In this document: positions 32,710-42,017 of the stretch, one piece after another
Layout of the letters: each line of letters begins with the position of its first letter
Numbering within the stretch: the stretch's first letter is position 1
DNA from: Anaerolineae bacterium
GTDB lineage: Bacteria; Chloroflexota; Anaerolineae; Aggregatilineales; Phototrophicaceae
NCBI GenBank assembly: GCA_014879665.1
Contig: JACSRP010000114.1
Span: forward strand, 18,486 to 82,485
DNA: 64,000 bases
Direction of reading: 5' to 3'
Notes under the pieces: model-generated
The model's input: only the letters and a program-made list of their open reading frames with translations
What the model was told of the DNA's origin: nothing
Databases searched by the model: none
Made by a program: the position numbers and the translations under genes

Positions 32710-33408
32710 ATGAGTTTGTTTGTTCTCTTAATGGGTGTTCAAGGCGCGGGCAAGGGTGAGCAGGCTCGCTTTATTACGCAAAAATATGGTATCCCGCAGC
32801 TTTCAACTGGTGATTTGTTCAGGGCGATGAAAACCCGTCAGGATGAATTTGCCCGTAAAATTCAGCAGCTTATGGCTGAAGGTCACTTGATTGATGATGC
32901 CACCACCTGTGAAGTCGTGCGTGAACGGCTGGCAATGCCCGATGCCCGGAACGGTGTGATTTTCGACGGCTTCCCCCGCACGCCCGCACAGGCCGAATGG
33001 CTGGATAATTACCTGAGCAATCATGATGCTGGCCTGAAGGCGGTTATCCTCCTAAAACTTGATCTCTATACAGCATTCAAACGTGCATTTGGGCGCGTAT
33101 CCGCAAAAGACGGCAAAACCTATAATCTTTATTCCAATAATGAAGGTGTCGAATTCGTCTTTGAGCCGCACCCTGAAGGGCAGTACCCTCCGCGCTTAAA
33201 AGCTGTCGTGAAAGTGACCGGTGACGAGTTGATCCGTCGCCCAGATGATGCTCACGCCCACGCTATCATCAAGCGTATTGATACTTACGTTGCTGAAACT
33301 GAGCCGTTAATCGAGTATTATGAACGTGAAGGCTTGCTGCGACGAATTGAAGCTTCAAAATCTATCGCGGCGGTAAGCAGTGAAATCGAGTCTATTCTCG
33401 ACTCTTAA
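32710..33408 (+). CDS. adk: Adenylate kinase-family nucleoside monophosphate kinase (divergent P-loop and LID)
   Basis: 'LLMGVQGAGKGEQARFITQKYGIPQLSTGDLFRA', 'GVIFDGFPRTPAQAEWLD', position secY-adk-map; GGAG RBS before ATG 32710. Confidence 0.85.
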   Translation: MSLFVLLMGVQGAGKGEQARFITQKYGIPQLSTGDLFRAMKTRQDEFARKIQQLMAEGHLIDDATTCEVVRERLAMPDARNGVIFDGFPRTPAQAEWLDNYLSNHDAGLKAVILLKLDLYTAFKRAFGRVSAKDGKTYNLYSNNEGVEFVFEPHPEGQYPPRLKAVVKVTGDELIRRPDDAHAHAIIKRIDTYVAETEPLIEYYEREGLLRRIEASKSIAAVSSEIESILDS

Positions 33409-33551
33409 GCCATAAATGCGGAAGTTGTGACTATCGAGGATGTTTTTCGCAGGGACTCTGCATGTTGGGTTTGCTAGCAAAAACACTCTTTATGCTAATC
33501 TGCCGGTCATTCGCAATTTCCGCATCTAGACTATAGAAATGGGTGATATAG

Positions 33552-34364
33552 GTGTCTAACACAGCAGCGCGAAGCCGTGAAGCGCCCATTCTCAAAACCG
33601 CTGATGAAATCGCCATCATGCGTGAGGCTGGCCGAATCGTCGCTAGAGCTCATCAAGCGATGCGCGAAGCCGTCAAACCCGGCATTTCGACGGCCTTGCT
33701 CGATGAGATTGCCGAATCAGTTCTGCGCGATCACGGCGCGATCCCTGTTTTTAAGGGCTATCCCAAACCTGATTCGCCTGATTACCCCGCCACCATCAAT
33801 GCATCCATCAATAGCGAATTAGTGCATGGCATCCCCACCCCGAATCGCATTCTGAAAGAGGGCGACATCATCAGCTTGGATGTCGGCTGCACCTATAACG
33901 GCTTTGTTGGTGACGCCGCCTTTACCATGGGCGTAGGCGAGATCAAGCCCGCCGTTCAGCGGCTTCTGGATGTGACCGAGCAATCGTTATATATAGGCAT
34001 CAATGCTTCTATTGTCGGCAACGAGACCGCAGACGTAGCCATTGCCATCCAAACATTCGTCATGAAACATGGCTACAGCGTTGCCCGTGAATATACCGGG
34101 CATGGGGTAGGCCGTGACATGCACGAAGAGCCGCAGATTCCCAATTGGTGGCCGCGGGGTAAATTGCAGCGCGGATGGAAAAGTTACCCTGTCGTCGCCG
34201 GCATGACCTATGCCATCGAGCCGATGGTCATTGCTGGCCGCCCTGATCTGGTGGAACTCGATGACCACTGGACCGTCGCCACCAAAGATCGCTCCCTTTG
34301 CGCGCACTTTGAACATACCATCGCCGTCACCGATGGCGCACCAATTATCCTAACGCTGCCATGA
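33552..34364 (+). CDS. map: Methionine aminopeptidase, type I
   Basis: 'HGIPTPNRILKEGDIISLDVGCTYNGFVGDAAFTMGVG', 'GHGVGRDMHEEPQIPNW', 'FEHTIAVTDGAPIILT'. Confidence 0.97.
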   Translation: MSNTAARSREAPILKTADEIAIMREAGRIVARAHQAMREAVKPGISTALLDEIAESVLRDHGAIPVFKGYPKPDSPDYPATINASINSELVHGIPTPNRILKEGDIISLDVGCTYNGFVGDAAFTMGVGEIKPAVQRLLDVTEQSLYIGINASIVGNETADVAIAIQTFVMKHGYSVAREYTGHGVGRDMHEEPQIPNWWPRGKLQRGWKSYPVVAGMTYAIEPMVIAGRPDLVELDDHWTVATKDRSLCAHFEHTIAVTDGAPIILTLP

Positions 34365-34375
34365 TGAGGTACCAT

Positions 34376-34392
34376 ACAGGTTGTCAACCTGT
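34376..34392. repeat. Perfect inverted repeat in the map-rpmJ gap
   Basis: ACAGGTTG-T-CAACCTGT. Confidence 0.55.
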
Positions 34393-34516
34393 GCTGAGGA
34401 TTAATCCGGCTCAGTTGGCGAACTAATCATCGAAAACTCACCGTAGACGGGGAAACATTTGGCATTTATAATGCCTCCTCTGTTATTTGGAAACCAAAGT
34501 AAGTTAGGAACTGGTT

Positions 34517-34630
34517 ATGCGCGTGAGAGCATCTGTCAAGCGGCGCTGCCCGAAGTGCCGCGTGATCAAGCGCCATGGTAACGTCATGGTGATCTGCGAT
34601 AACCCCAAGCACAAACAGCGTCAGGGTTAA
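34517..34630 (+). CDS. rpmJ: 50S ribosomal protein L36 (37 aa, below the ORF-track cutoff)
   Basis: Manual translation: [37 protein letters not shown]. Confidence 0.97.
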   Translation: MRVRASVKRRCPKCRVIKRHGNVMVICDNPKHKQRQG

Positions 34631-34652
34631 AATCGGGCGGAGAGAAGAACCA

Positions 34653-35039
34653 ATGGCACGTATTGAAGGGGTAGACCTGCCCCGTGATAAACGAATTGAA
34701 ATTGCGCTGACGTACATTTACGGCGTTGGTCGCCCTACGAGCCGCAATCTGCTGGCTCAAACCGGCGTCAACCCGAATACGCGCGTCAAAGACCTGACCG
34801 AAGCTGAGCTTCAGTCACTGCGCGATGCGCTGAACCCGTTTACGCTTGAAGGCGATCTGCGCCGTGAAGTGCAGCTCAATATTAAGCGTCTTTCGGAAAT
34901 CGGCGCGTATCGTGGCCTGCGTCACCGTCGTAATCTGCCGGTGCGTGGCCAACGTACTCGTACCAACGCCCGTACCCGCAAGGGGCCGAAAAAGACGGTA
35001 CCAGGGCGTGGTCGTCGTCGTGGCGCAACGAAGAAGTAA
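34653..35039 (+). CDS. rpsM: 30S ribosomal protein S13
   Basis: '[26 protein letters not shown]', '[24 protein letters not shown]'. Confidence 0.98.
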   Translation: MARIEGVDLPRDKRIEIALTYIYGVGRPTSRNLLAQTGVNPNTRVKDLTEAELQSLRDALNPFTLEGDLRREVQLNIKRLSEIGAYRGLRHRRNLPVRGQRTRTNARTRKGPKKTVPGRGRRRGATKK

Positions 35040-35119
35040 TTCATCTCGTATCGCGCTGTTTTGATGGCTGGCGAGCGCCTCCCGGCACCGCCGCCGTGAT
35101 CATCTCATTGTCGGAAACG

Positions 35120-35157
35120 AAGGCGCCCTCTCTCAATTTTGAGATTGGGCGCTTCTT
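35120..35157 (+). promoter_or_regulatory. Hairpin just upstream of rpsK (attenuator or leader structure candidate)
   Basis: AA(G)GCGCCC-tc-TCTCAattTTGAGA-tt-GGGCGCTT-CTT, in a 150-nt gap of an otherwise tight operon. Confidence 0.5.
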
Positions 35158-35189
35158 ACCGCAAGGAAGTCAGAGAGGACAACTGAGGA

Positions 35190-35603
35190 ATGCCACGTAC
35201 ACCGGCAAAAAAGGGTGGTACCGCGCGCCGCGCAACCACCAAGAAGATAACAAAGAACATCCCTTACGGGCAGGCGCACATTTTTGCAACCTTCAATAAC
35301 ACCATCGTTTCCTTAACGGATCAGTCCGGTAATGTCGTTTCGTGGGCCAGCGCGGGCACGAGCGGTTTCAAGGGCAGCCGTAAAAGCACCCCCTATGCAG
35401 CGCGCGTTGCGGCACAAACCGCTTCTGAAACTGCGCAGCAGCACGGTATGCAGGAAGTGGATGTGTTTGTGAAGGGGCCGGGGCCCGGTCGTGAAGCGGC
35501 CATTCGTGCCATCCAGTCCAGCGGCGTAAAAGTGCGTTCCATCACCGATGTGACGCCAATCCCGCACAATGGCGTGCGTCCGCCGAAGAAACGCCGCGTC
35601 TAA
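35190..35603 (+). CDS. rpsK: 30S ribosomal protein S11
   Basis: '[46 protein letters not shown]', '[11 protein letters not shown]'. Confidence 0.98.
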   Translation: MPRTPAKKGGTARRATTKKITKNIPYGQAHIFATFNNTIVSLTDQSGNVVSWASAGTSGFKGSRKSTPYAARVAAQTASETAQQHGMQEVDVFVKGPGPGREAAIRAIQSSGVKVRSITDVTPIPHNGVRPPKKRRV

Positions 35604-35667
35604 TAGATGAACAGTTTTCGGACGATAGTATTGATCCGATGGTCGGAATTGGAGGCGCGGATTGTCA

Positions 35668-36645
35668 ATGAATAATATGGTGCTGCCGCACAAGGTTGAA
35701 AGCGACGCCACGACTCGTAGTTATGGCCGTTTTGTCATTAGTCCGCTGGAAAGCGGCTATGGCCTAACGCTGGGTACGGCGCTTCGCCGCGTGCTGCTTT
35801 CGTCACTTTCCGGCGCGGCTGTGACGAGTATACGTATTTCTGACGTGCATCACGAATTTAGCGCCATTCCCAACGTGCGCGAAGACATGACCCAGCTTAT
35901 TTTGCAGGTCAAGCAGCTTCGCTTGCGCGTATTTGATGTGGAACAGGGGCGGTTGCGCCTTGAACATCGTGGCGAAGGTACAGTGACGGCAGCAGATATC
36001 ATTTGCCCGCCGGAAGTGGAGATCATCAATACCGATCTCTATCTGTTCACGGCTGATTCGCCTGATGCGCACATCGAAATGGAATTTGAGGTTCAGGCTG
36101 GCCGTGGCTACAGCCCGGCAGATGAGCGTGGCCGTTTACCAATTGGTGAACTTCCGGTAGATGCTATCTTTAGCCCGATTCGCCGTGTCAACTTTGACGT
36201 AGAACGTGCTCGTGTAGCCCAGCGCACCAACTATGACAAGCTGATCATTGAAATCTGGACGGATGGCACTATTCGCCCTGAAGATGCCCTGAGCCAGTCG
36301 GCGCAGATTATGATGAAGCATCTGACGCCTATTGCCGGGGTTGACTTTACGGGCTATGCCGCGCAAATCGAAATGGGCGGCGATGAAATTGAAAATGACC
36401 GCCAGAGCCAGCTTTATGAAAAGCCGATTGAAGAACTTGACCTTAGCGTTCGAGTCTTTAATTCGCTGAAACGTACTGGGATTACCACTATTGGTGATGT
36501 CCTTGATATGTTGGATCGCGGGCCAGATGCAATGTTGGCGATTCGCAACTTTGGCGAGAAATCGCTGGATGAGCTGGTCGTTAAGTTGAAAGAAAAGGGC
36601 TATCTGCCAGAAGATGCGCAGATTCCCACAGAGATGAATGATTAA
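35668..36645 (+). CDS. rpoA: RNA polymerase alpha subunit
   Basis: 'YGRFVISPLESGYGLTLGTALRRVLLSSLSGAAVTSIRI', CTD 'LKRTGITTIGDVLDM...RNFGEKSLDELVVKLKEKGY'; alternative TTG start at 35662. Confidence 0.98.
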   Translation: MNNMVLPHKVESDATTRSYGRFVISPLESGYGLTLGTALRRVLLSSLSGAAVTSIRISDVHHEFSAIPNVREDMTQLILQVKQLRLRVFDVEQGRLRLEHRGEGTVTAADIICPPEVEIINTDLYLFTADSPDAHIEMEFEVQAGRGYSPADERGRLPIGELPVDAIFSPIRRVNFDVERARVAQRTNYDKLIIEIWTDGTIRPEDALSQSAQIMMKHLTPIAGVDFTGYAAQIEMGGDEIENDRQSQLYEKPIEELDLSVRVFNSLKRTGITTIGDVLDMLDRGPDAMLAIRNFGEKSLDELVVKLKEKGYLPEDAQIPTEMND

Positions 36646-36666
36646 GGTCGAAACGAGGACGTTGCA

Positions 36667-37062
36667 ATGCGACACCGCGTAAAAGGTAAACACCTCAAAC
36701 GGTCATCGGACAATCGCCGCCAACTGCGTTTGGCGCTGGCGACTGCGCTGCTTGAACATGAGCGGATTGAAACCACTCTGGCGAAAGCGCAGTTCATCCG
36801 TGATGATGTCGAGAAGATGGTCACAACGGCAAAGCATGGTCTGGCATCTGATGACCCTGCCGACGGCGTGCACGCCCGCCGTTTGGTCGCTTCCCAGTTG
36901 AATAATAATCGTGAGCTGGTCGGCAAGCTGTTCAACACCATTGCCCCGCGCTATGCTTCCCGTCAGGGCGGCTACACCCGTATCTACAAACTGGGGCCGC
37001 GCAAGGGTGATAATGCTGAAATGGTCTTGCTTGAGTTTGTTGATCGTACCGTCGAAAGTTAG
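36667..37062 (+). CDS. rplQ: 50S ribosomal protein L17
   Basis: 'MRHRVKGKHLKRSSDNRRQLRLALATALLEHERIETTLAKA', 'GGYTRIYKLGPRKGDNAEM'. Confidence 0.98.
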   Translation: MRHRVKGKHLKRSSDNRRQLRLALATALLEHERIETTLAKAQFIRDDVEKMVTTAKHGLASDDPADGVHARRLVASQLNNNRELVGKLFNTIAPRYASRQGGYTRIYKLGPRKGDNAEMVLLEFVDRTVES

Positions 37063-37079
37063 ACGGTCTTTATCCGGGC

Positions 37080-37835
37080 ATGGCCGTCCGGCGGTTTCGC
37101 GCACGACTAGCCTATGATGGCACGGGTTACAGCGGCTTTCAGCGTCAAGCGAAAGCCATACCGACCATTCAGGCAGAAGTAGAAACCGCAATCGTGAAAG
37201 TCACCGCGCAAACGGTGACCGTGATCGGGGCCGGGCGAACCGATACCGGCGTACATGCCACCGGGCAGGTGATAGCGTTCGATGTTGAATGGGCGCATTC
37301 CGATCAGGCGCTGCTTGCAGCTCTGAACCAGGCGCTTCCTGAAGACATCGCGCTTCAAGATATCCGGCAGCAAGAAGGGTTTCATCCACGCTTCGATGCT
37401 GTCTCGCGCATTTACAAATACTCGCTCTGCCAATCGCCGGTCAGGCAGCCGCTGCTGCGAAACCGCGCGTGGCATATTTATCACCCACTGAACGGTGACA
37501 TCATGGCGTGCTGCGCCGCGCTGCTCATCGGACGGCAGAATTTTGCCGCATTAGGCAAGCCATCGCAGGGTGATAACACGGTACGCACGATCCATCGCGC
37601 CCAATGGGAGCGTTCTGCTGCTGCGAATGTAGAAAGCTGGACGTTTACTGTTGAGGCTGATGGTTTTTTGCAGCACATGGTTCGGCGTATGGTCAGCTGG
37701 ATGGTTGCGGCAGGGTTGGGCAGACTTTCAGTCGAGCGATTTGCTGAAGCCGTGCAACAAAAAACGATGCTGCACATTGCGCTCGCGCCCCCGCAGGGGC
37801 TGGCGCTGGCGCAGGTCAAATATGTGGATGAATAG
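37080..37835 (+). CDS. truA: tRNA pseudouridine synthase A
   Basis: 'RLAYDGTGYSGFQRQ', 'GAGRTDTGVHATGQVIAF', 'FLQHMVRRMVSWMV'. Confidence 0.96.
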   Translation: MAVRRFRARLAYDGTGYSGFQRQAKAIPTIQAEVETAIVKVTAQTVTVIGAGRTDTGVHATGQVIAFDVEWAHSDQALLAALNQALPEDIALQDIRQQEGFHPRFDAVSRIYKYSLCQSPVRQPLLRNRAWHIYHPLNGDIMACCAALLIGRQNFAALGKPSQGDNTVRTIHRAQWERSAAANVESWTFTVEADGFLQHMVRRMVSWMVAAGLGRLSVERFAEAVQQKTMLHIALAPPQGLALAQVKYVDE

Positions 37836-37910
37836 AATAACGGTCGCTGGCGATCTTGCGCTGGCTGACATATTGAAATGCGGGAGAGACGCCCGCGGAG
37901 GTTTGTGAGA

Positions 37911-38351
37911 ATGTATAAGACATACACACCCAGTCCAACCGAGATTAACCGTAAGTGGTGGATTGTGGATGCTGAGGGTCAAACCTTGGGGCGTCTCGCC
38001 TCTCAAGTGGCATTGATCCTGCGTGGCAAACACAAGCCCAGCTATACGCCTAATCTCGATACTGGCGACTTCGTCGTCATAGTGAACGCCGAAAAGATTT
38101 TGGTCACCGGCAGCCGCATGGACTCCAAAATCTATTACCGGCATTCAAAGTATCAGGGCGGTTTGACCGAAATCACGCTGCGCAGGCAGCTTGAAAGGTT
38201 CCCGACTCGCCCGATTGAAGCTGCGATCAAGGGTATGCTTCCGAAGAATGCGCTAGGACGCCAGGTATTTTCAAAGCTGAAGGTCTATGCTGGCCCCGCG
38301 CACCCGCACGAAGCGCAAAAACCGCAGCCGCTGGAATTTAAAGGGGAGTAA
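37911..38351 (+). CDS. rplM: 50S ribosomal protein L13
   Basis: 'KWWIVDAEGQTLGRLASQVALILRGKHKPSYTPNLDTGDFVVIVNAEKI'; start corrected to 37911. Confidence 0.97.
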   Translation: MYKTYTPSPTEINRKWWIVDAEGQTLGRLASQVALILRGKHKPSYTPNLDTGDFVVIVNAEKILVTGSRMDSKIYYRHSKYQGGLTEITLRRQLERFPTRPIEAAIKGMLPKNALGRQVFSKLKVYAGPAHPHEAQKPQPLEFKGE

Positions 38352-38355
38352 TTAG

Positions 38356-38751
38356 ATGTCTGCACAGTATTACGAAGGTATCGGACGCCGCAAAGAAGCT
38401 TCAGCGCGCGTTCGCATATTTGCCGGCGGCACCGGGCGCGTGGTCATCAATGACCGTGAAGGCGCTGAATACATGAGCCGCGCGGGCGATCTGGAAATTC
38501 TGCTTCAGCCCTTGACCGTGCTCGGTCAGGAACGCAGCTTTGATGTCTCGGTGCATGTCTACGGCGGCGGCATAAGCGGCCAACGCGATGCCATCCGCCT
38601 CGGTCTGGCGCGTGCTCTGCTGAAGCTCGATCCTGAAAACAAGCCCACGCTGCGCACCAACGGGCTGGTTTCGCGCGATAATCGCGTCAAGGAACGTAAA
38701 AAGCCAGGTCTCAAGCGCGCGCGCAAGGCACCAACCTACACCAAGCGTTAA
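38356..38751 (+). CDS. rpsI: 30S ribosomal protein S9
   Basis: 'YYEGIGRRKEASARVRIFAGGTG', 'DNRVKERKKPGLKRARKAPTYTKR'. Confidence 0.98.
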   Translation: MSAQYYEGIGRRKEASARVRIFAGGTGRVVINDREGAEYMSRAGDLEILLQPLTVLGQERSFDVSVHVYGGGISGQRDAIRLGLARALLKLDPENKPTLRTNGLVSRDNRVKERKKPGLKRARKAPTYTKR

Positions 38752-38779
38752 TCGCTTCGGGCAATATTTGTAACTTTTT

Positions 38780-38806
38780 AAGGCAAGACCATCCGCGTCT
38801 TGCCTT
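38780..38806 (+). terminator. Intrinsic terminator after rpsI
   Basis: AAGGCAAGAC-catccgc-GTCTTGCCTT, followed by TGCTGTT. Confidence 0.75.
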
Positions 38807-38861
38807 TGCTGTTATACGGTGATGTCACCGCTAATCCAGCCAATTTCAACAGGGCGCTTCA

Positions 38862-39548
38862 ATGGGCACAATCGTCTATATGCTGTTCGATTTTGATAAT
38901 TTGCGATTAGCAGATCGTGGGCGTATTCTTTCCCTCATGGGCGCGCTTGCCGAAAACGACCAATATCGCTTCCTTAAAAAAGCTATTGTCTGCGACGATA
39001 TGCCCGGCGAAATCTACGTCCCCAACACGCCTGAACTGCTAGATCGCGCATGGTCAAATGCTGTTCGTGCTGCCCCGCGCTATAACGGCCAGTATTGGAT
39101 GGAATTTGAAAATAGTTCCGGTCTGAAAATCAGCTTTGGCTTCGATCCGCGTAAGCTCAAGCGCCTGCATCTCAACATGGATAAAGATGCCTTGAAATTG
39201 CCGGGAAGTGCGCCTAATGCCGCTGAACTGGTGAAGGTGATCAGGATCATTAATAATACGCTTGCGCCATCTTACGGTTACGGCCTTTTTAACTATGACG
39301 TCCATGATCTACAGCCTGTTGGCGCTGGCCCACAGGGTATCTGGGATTACAATTTGTTCGGGGCAAAACTGGTGGAGCAGTGGAACCATGCTTTAGACGG
39401 CTTACCTGCTGCCGTCACCCGTTTTCAGAATGGCGGCGCGCTGGTAGCCCTATCTGATGAGCCATTTGCAGGCTACCGCGAAGCCGCGCCACACTATAAA
39501 CAGGCCGCCGAATCACTAGGGTTAAGCGCCGTCTTTCACGATGGGTAA
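38862..39548 (+). CDS. Uncharacterised protein of unknown family
   Basis: 228-aa ORF between the rpsI terminator and mazG; no motif recognised. Confidence 0.6.
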   Translation: MGTIVYMLFDFDNLRLADRGRILSLMGALAENDQYRFLKKAIVCDDMPGEIYVPNTPELLDRAWSNAVRAAPRYNGQYWMEFENSSGLKISFGFDPRKLKRLHLNMDKDALKLPGSAPNAAELVKVIRIINNTLAPSYGYGLFNYDVHDLQPVGAGPQGIWDYNLFGAKLVEQWNHALDGLPAAVTRFQNGGALVALSDEPFAGYREAAPHYKQAAESLGLSAVFHDG

Positions 39549-39656
39549 TTGAGAGGTGGCAATCGGACGCCCCATAGGGCATCCCTGCAAAAGGCTTCTT
39601 CAAGAGGCGCAATTTTAGCCGGGCGGCTTCAACCTCTGGCGAGATGAGGTTAATTC

Positions 39657-41105
39657 ATGACATTAACAATCGTTGGTTTAGGGCCGGGACGCGCGCAGGA
39701 TTTAACCCGCCGCGCATGGTCAGCGCTGGAAAATGCGCCCCGCGTCATTTTGCGCACTAAAGAACATCCCTGTGTACCCGAACTTCCCAACCGCGAAAAT
39801 ACCGAATCTTGCGATGACGTATACGAATCCAGCGGCGATTTTGCCCTGATTTACAGCGCCATCGTCAATCGGGTGATGTCCGCGCTGGAGCAGGGCGATG
39901 TGGTTTACGCTGTTCCCGGCGATCCGCTGGTTGGCGAAGCGACTGTGCAAAGCCTGATTGCGCGTTGTGCGGAGGCGAATATCCCCTGCGAAATCGTCAT
40001 GGGTATCAGCTTCATTGAGCCGATGCTTAAGGCTGTCAGGCTGGATGCGCTGGACGGCGTGCAAATTTTCGATGCGCTCACCATCGCCATGATGTATCAC
40101 CCGCCGCTTAACCCCGATCTTCCGGCGCTGCTAGCACAGGTTTACAGCCGGCAGGCTGCCTCTGAACTCAAACTTACCTTGATGAACCAGTATCCCGACG
40201 AGTTTGATGCTGCCCTCATTCACGCTGCCGGTACCGATGATGAGCGGGTTGAGTGGGTGAAACTCTATGAAATTGACCGCAGCCCGCATATTCAGCATCT
40301 CACCTCGCTCTATCTGCCGCCGTTAGGGACGCAGAACAGTTTTGAGACGCTTCAAGACAATATCGCGCATTTGCGTGCGCCTGAGGGCTGCCCCTGGGAT
40401 CGCAAGCAGACCCATCTTTCCCTGCGTAAATATCTCATTGAAGAAACCTATGAGGTGCTGGAGACGCTGGATCGTGAAGATCCTGCCGCGCTTCAGGAAG
40501 AAATGGGCGATCTGCTGCTGCAAATTATGCTGCACACGCAGATCGGCATTGATGACGGTGAATTTCGCATGGCCGATGTCATCCGAACGCTCAATGAAAA
40601 GCTGATTCGCCGCCATCCCCACGTGTGGGGGGAAGTTTCGGTGAACGGCGCGGATCAGGTTGTGACCAATTGGGACGCTATCAAGCGGCAGGAAAAGGCC
40701 GGCAAACTAGAGAAACCGGCTTCACTGCTTGATGGTGTGCCGCTGGAACTGCCCGCCCTGATGCGCGCCTATGAATACACCTCTCGCGCCGCTAAACCCG
40801 GCTTTGACTGGGAGCGCGTTGAAGATGTGATCGCCAAAGTACGCGAAGAAATTGAAGAAGTGCAGGCGGCATCCACGCCAGATGAGCAGGCATCTGAAAT
40901 TGGCGATCTGCTGTTTGTCGTTGTTAATTGGGCGCGCTGGCTGAAGGTAGACCCTGAAACCGCGCTCCGTGAGTCCAGTCAGCGTTTTTATGGCCGCTTT
41001 AGCTATATCGAAGCGGAGCTGGCGAAGCAGGGCAAAGCGCTGGCCGACAGTCATTTACAGGAAATGGACGCATTGTGGAATCAGGCGAAGGCGCACGGCC
41101 TCTAA
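39657..41105 (+). CDS. mazG: SAM/tetrapyrrole methylase-like domain fused to MazG nucleotide pyrophosphohydrolase (YabN-like)
   Basis: '[20 protein letters not shown]', '[15 protein letters not shown]'; MazG '[31 protein letters not shown]', '[16 protein letters not shown]', 'RRHPHVWGE'. Confidence 0.95.
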   Translation: MTLTIVGLGPGRAQDLTRRAWSALENAPRVILRTKEHPCVPELPNRENTESCDDVYESSGDFALIYSAIVNRVMSALEQGDVVYAVPGDPLVGEATVQSLIARCAEANIPCEIVMGISFIEPMLKAVRLDALDGVQIFDALTIAMMYHPPLNPDLPALLAQVYSRQAASELKLTLMNQYPDEFDAALIHAAGTDDERVEWVKLYEIDRSPHIQHLTSLYLPPLGTQNSFETLQDNIAHLRAPEGCPWDRKQTHLSLRKYLIEETYEVLETLDREDPAALQEEMGDLLLQIMLHTQIGIDDGEFRMADVIRTLNEKLIRRHPHVWGEVSVNGADQVVTNWDAIKRQEKAGKLEKPASLLDGVPLELPALMRAYEYTSRAAKPGFDWERVEDVIAKVREEIEEVQAASTPDEQASEIGDLLFVVVNWARWLKVDPETALRESSQRFYGRFSYIEAELAKQGKALADSHLQEMDALWNQAKAHGL

Positions 41106-41839
41106 ACCCTGAAATCATGCTCGAAGGCGTGATTTCAATTCAAGCGGCGCTGGAGAGTGGCAGTCGCCCGATTCACGAAATTCTCGTGCGCAGTCACCGC
41201 CGTGAGCGCGATCTTGATCGCTTGATTCGCCTTGCTCGTTCTCAGCAAATCCCGACTCGCGAGGTCAGCGCCGCCGATCTGGATGCGCTGGCTTCCGGGC
41301 GCAGTCATGGCGGGGTAATCGCCCGCGTAGGCGAGCGCCATTACGCTTCGTTGGATGCCTTGATGGCTGGCATAGATGCGCCTTTCATTGCCATGCTTGA
41401 TGGCGTAGAAGACCCGTTCAACTTCGGGCAGGCGATACGCGCTTTGTACGCCGCGGGCGTGAATGGGCTGGTCTTGCGCCCGCGTTCGTGGGAGAATGCG
41501 GCTTCGGTGGTGGCGCGCGCATCGGCAGGCGCCAGCGAGCGCATCATAACCGCCATCGCTGAAACTGCCGAAGAAGCGGCTGAATTTTTCCGGAAAAATC
41601 GCTTCACTATTGCCGTCACCGACAAAGACCGCGCGGTGAGTATTTACGATGCCGACTTGAGCGGTAAACTCTTCCTGCTGATCGGCGGAGAACGGCGCGG
41701 CGTCACCCGTTCCTTTGCAGATGCTGCTGATATTCGGCTGAAAATTCCGTATGGGCGGGGATTTCCGATGTCTTTAGGCACAACATCGGCGGCGGCAGTG
41801 CTGGCATTTGAGGTCTTTCGTCAGCGGCAGGGGAAATAA
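41075..41839 (+). CDS. TrmH/SpoU-family RNA 2'-O-methyltransferase
   Basis: 'FIAMLDGVEDPFNFGQAIRALYAAGVNGLVL', 'LLIGGERRGVTRSFADAADIRLKIPYGRGFPMSLGTTSAAAVLAFE'; start may be the ATG at 41117. Confidence 0.92.
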   Translation: MESGEGARPLNPEIMLEGVISIQAALESGSRPIHEILVRSHRRERDLDRLIRLARSQQIPTREVSAADLDALASGRSHGGVIARVGERHYASLDALMAGIDAPFIAMLDGVEDPFNFGQAIRALYAAGVNGLVLRPRSWENAASVVARASAGASERIITAIAETAEEAAEFFRKNRFTIAVTDKDRAVSIYDADLSGKLFLLIGGERRGVTRSFADAADIRLKIPYGRGFPMSLGTTSAAAVLAFEVFRQRQGK

Positions 41840-41868
41840 AAAACGGCCAGTCATTGACCAGCCGTTTT
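41838..41868. terminator. Probable bidirectional terminator between the TrmH gene and tRNA-Pro
   Basis: AAAACGG...CCGTTTT flanking CCAGTCATTGACCAG. Confidence 0.65.
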
Positions 41869-41869
41869 G

Positions 41870-41943
41870 TCGGGGTGGCGGGATTCGAACCCACGACCTC
41901 AGCGTCCCGATCGCTGCGCGCTACCAAGCTGCGCCACACCCCG
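41870..41943 (-). tRNA. tRNA-Pro (anticodon CGG)
   Basis: Reverse complement CGGGGTGTGGCGCAGCTTGGTAGCGCGCAGCGATCGGGACGCTGAGGTCGTGGGTTCGAATCCCGCCACCCCGA folds as a cloverleaf: acceptor CGGGGTG/CACCCCG, anticodon loop ATCGGGA; 3' CCA not encoded. Confidence 0.95.
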
Positions 41944-42017
41944 TAAACTGCTGCGAACTATACTGGAACTAATCTTGAACTGCAAGAGTAGACTTACGTA
42001 AACTGGAGCGATGCGCT

